Below, piece by piece: positions 62,656-64,000 of a stretch of 64,000 bases of DNA. Both the position numbers and the translations under genes were made by a program. Within the stretch, counting starts at the first letter, position 1; each line of letters starts with the position of its first letter. Under the pieces are notes generated by a model. That model ran no database searches. It was given only the letters and a program-made list of their open reading frames with translations, and was not told the DNA's origin. The DNA comes from Halomonas sp. MCCC 1A13316 (lineage in GTDB: Bacteria > Pseudomonadota > Gammaproteobacteria > Pseudomonadales > Halomonadaceae), in the NCBI RefSeq assembly GCF_014931605.1, contig NZ_CP053382.1, positions 4,030,001 through 4,094,000 of the forward strand, in the 5' to 3' direction.

Positions 62656-63993
62656 TTATTCACCCAGCCAGGCAATGGCGCGCCGCACCTGCGCCTGGCT
62701 GCTACCAAGGTATAAGGCGGGGTCCGTCGCCTGGCGCAGTGCCTCGGCTTGAAGCTTGCCTCCTGCTTCGGCTTTCACCACGTCATGCGCCTCGAGTGCC
62801 TCGTTATAAGACATGCCCTTCAGGCGCGCCGTCTCGGCAGCCTCGGCGCTGATGCGCTTGGCGGCGTCCTGGCCCAGCACCGGCGCCAGCAGGCGCGACA
62901 CCGGCTCCGCCATGATGCCGCCGCCGGTGGCCGCCAGGTTGCGGCGCATCGTCTCGGGATTCACTTCGAGCCCCTCGAGCAGCGTGGCGGCCTGCTCCAG
63001 TGCTCCCTCCAGCAGCAGGGCGCTGTCGACCAGCGGCGACCACTCGGCGTGCCACTCGCCCAACCCGCGCTCCAACGGCTGGGCGGCGGCGTTGAGAAGC
63101 ACCGTGGTGTAGCCATGTACCTGCCGCGCCGCGCCGCGAATCATGGCGCAGCGTACCGGGTTGCGCTTGTGCGGCATGGAGGAGGATTCGCCCATGCCCG
63201 GGGCGGAGGGTTCGGCCAGCTCGCCCACTTCGGTCTGGGTCAGCAGGGAAATATCAAGCGCCATTTTTTCGGCTGCCCCCGCCGCTGCGTCCAGCGCCGT
63301 GCCCAGGGCATGGATCGGCTGGCGGTCGGTGTGCCAGGGCAGCACCGGGGCAGCGAGACCGAGACGCTCGGCCAAGGCATCCATGAAGTCGAGGCCCAGC
63401 GTGTCCCAACCAGAGTGCACGCCCACGGCACCGCCGAACTGCACCGGCAGCTCGACCTGCGCCAGGCGTCGGCGCGCCTGCTCCAGGCCGATGGCCCAGT
63501 GCGCCACCTTGACGCCGAACGTCATCGGCAGGGCCTGCTGCATCAGCGTGCGCCCCACCATGACCGTTCCTTCATGGCGCTTCATCAGCTCGACCGCGGC
63601 GGCGCGACAGCGCACCAGCAGCGCATCCAGCGCGGCCAGGCGCGGCTTGAGCAGCAGCATCAGCGCCGAGTCGATGACGTCCTGGCTGGTCGCGCCCATG
63701 TGGAAGTAGCGCTTGAGTTCGTCCGGAAGCGCCGCGCGCGCCTGCTTGACGAAGGGGATAGCCGCATTGCCGCCGCTGGCGATTCCCGCTGCGATGGCGG
63801 CCTCATCGAAGACGTGCTGCGCAAGCGCCTGGCGCATCTTCTCGCTCACCCCGTCGGGCACGGCGTCATGCGCCTCCTGCACCTCCGTCAGCGCCAGCTC
63901 GAACGCGAGCATGGCCTGGACCATGGCCTCGTCATGACACTCCGCCAATGCCGTTTGGCTCAAGAAGGGATGCCGAAGCAGGGCGTCAGGCAT
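62656..63993 (-). CDS. pcaB: 3-carboxy-cis,cis-muconate cycloisomerase
   Basis: 445-aa fumarase/aspartase-superfamily enzyme forming 4-carboxymuconolactone. Signature GESSSMPHKRNPVRC near residue 270, HMGATSQDVIDSALM near 97, and FGGAVGVH are present. It follows the usual start MPDALLRHPFLSQTAL and ends just inside the window's right edge. Transcribed toward BKACE and pcaI but separated from them by a terminator and new operator. Confidence 0.94.
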   Translation of the reverse strand: MPDALLRHPFLSQTALAECHDEAMVQAMLAFELALTEVQEAHDAVPDGVSEKMRQALAQHVFDEAAIAAGIASGGNAAIPFVKQARAALPDELKRYFHMGATSQDVIDSALMLLLKPRLAALDALLVRCRAAAVELMKRHEGTVMVGRTLMQQALPMTFGVKVAHWAIGLEQARRRLAQVELPVQFGGAVGVHSGWDTLGLDFMDALAERLGLAAPVLPWHTDRQPIHALGTALDAAAGAAEKMALDISLLTQTEVGELAEPSAPGMGESSSMPHKRNPVRCAMIRGAARQVHGYTTVLLNAAAQPLERGLGEWHAEWSPLVDSALLLEGALEQAATLLEGLEVNPETMRRNLAATGGGIMAEPVSRLLAPVLGQDAAKRISAEAAETARLKGMSYNEALEAHDVVKAEAGGKLQAEALRQATDPALYLGSSQAQVRRAIAWLGE

Positions 63994-64000
63994 ATCATGC

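Overview
The window is GC-rich, densely packed DNA, apparently from a Halomonas-like gammaproteobacterium. The lineage is inferred from base composition, gene style and the many TRAP and tripartite tricarboxylate transporters; no rRNA, tRNA or CRISPR array was seen. Almost the whole 64 kb is devoted to aromatic-compound catabolism, lying as adjacent modules that feed the two branches of the beta-ketoadipate pathway.

Layout. 1-6756: catBCA-benABCD read as one leftward unit, with LysR-type catR divergent (benzoate to catechol to beta-ketoadipate enol-lactone). 6769-13176: a methyltransferase, a GFA protein, an SDR, and a tctCBA plus class III CoA-transferase unit in which tctB is frameshifted. 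13373-15646: pobA with a divergent AraC-type regulator (4-hydroxybenzoate to protocatechuate). 15675-22687: a TRAP transporter dctPQM, GntR-type vanR, and vanAB followed by a second orphan dctP (vanillate to protocatechuate), with VanR-type operators. 22904-33840: a CoA-dependent beta-oxidation set (crotonase, SDR, acyl-CoA dehydrogenase, thiolase, fused CoA-transferase), an outer-membrane porin and a second TRAP transporter. 34384-38670: cupin, GST, a small ORF, feruloyl-CoA synthetase and a divergent MarR regulator. 38855-45883: a p-cresol methylhydroxylase-type operon pchC-pchX-pchF-aldehyde dehydrogenase-outer-membrane channel, with a divergent sigma54 activator. 45962-51282: benzoylformate decarboxylase, a third orphan dctP and an aromatic aldehyde dehydrogenase, with a divergent LysR gene. 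51302-52413: a scar with remnants of a group II intron and an IS1380-type element flanking a small outer-membrane barrel gene. 52497-63993: the protocatechuate branch (MFS, pcaQ, pcaHG; then pcaB, a BKACE/DUF849 gene, pcaI, pcaJ, pcaF, pcaL) interrupted by a higBA toxin-antitoxin pair.

Logic. Side-chain modules (Fcs and beta-oxidation, Pch, MdlC and aldehyde dehydrogenase, VanAB, PobA) funnel substituted aromatics to protocatechuate or benzoate. Ring cleavage by PcaHG or CatA leads to the shared enol-lactone, which PcaL hydrolyses to beta-ketoadipate. The last steps appear to be duplicated: PcaIJ plus PcaF, and a BKACE enzyme that could convert beta-ketoadipate and acetyl-CoA directly to succinyl-CoA and acetoacetate. 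The BKACE gene is flanked by a duplicated pcaB tail, terminator and operator. Other highlights are three dctP paralogues for one closely linked permease pair, two copies of a terminal-inverted-repeat element directly after stop codons, a 141-bp MITE-like element, and a recurrent GACTTTAGTC-like palindrome about 100 bp upstream of many transporter and catabolic genes.
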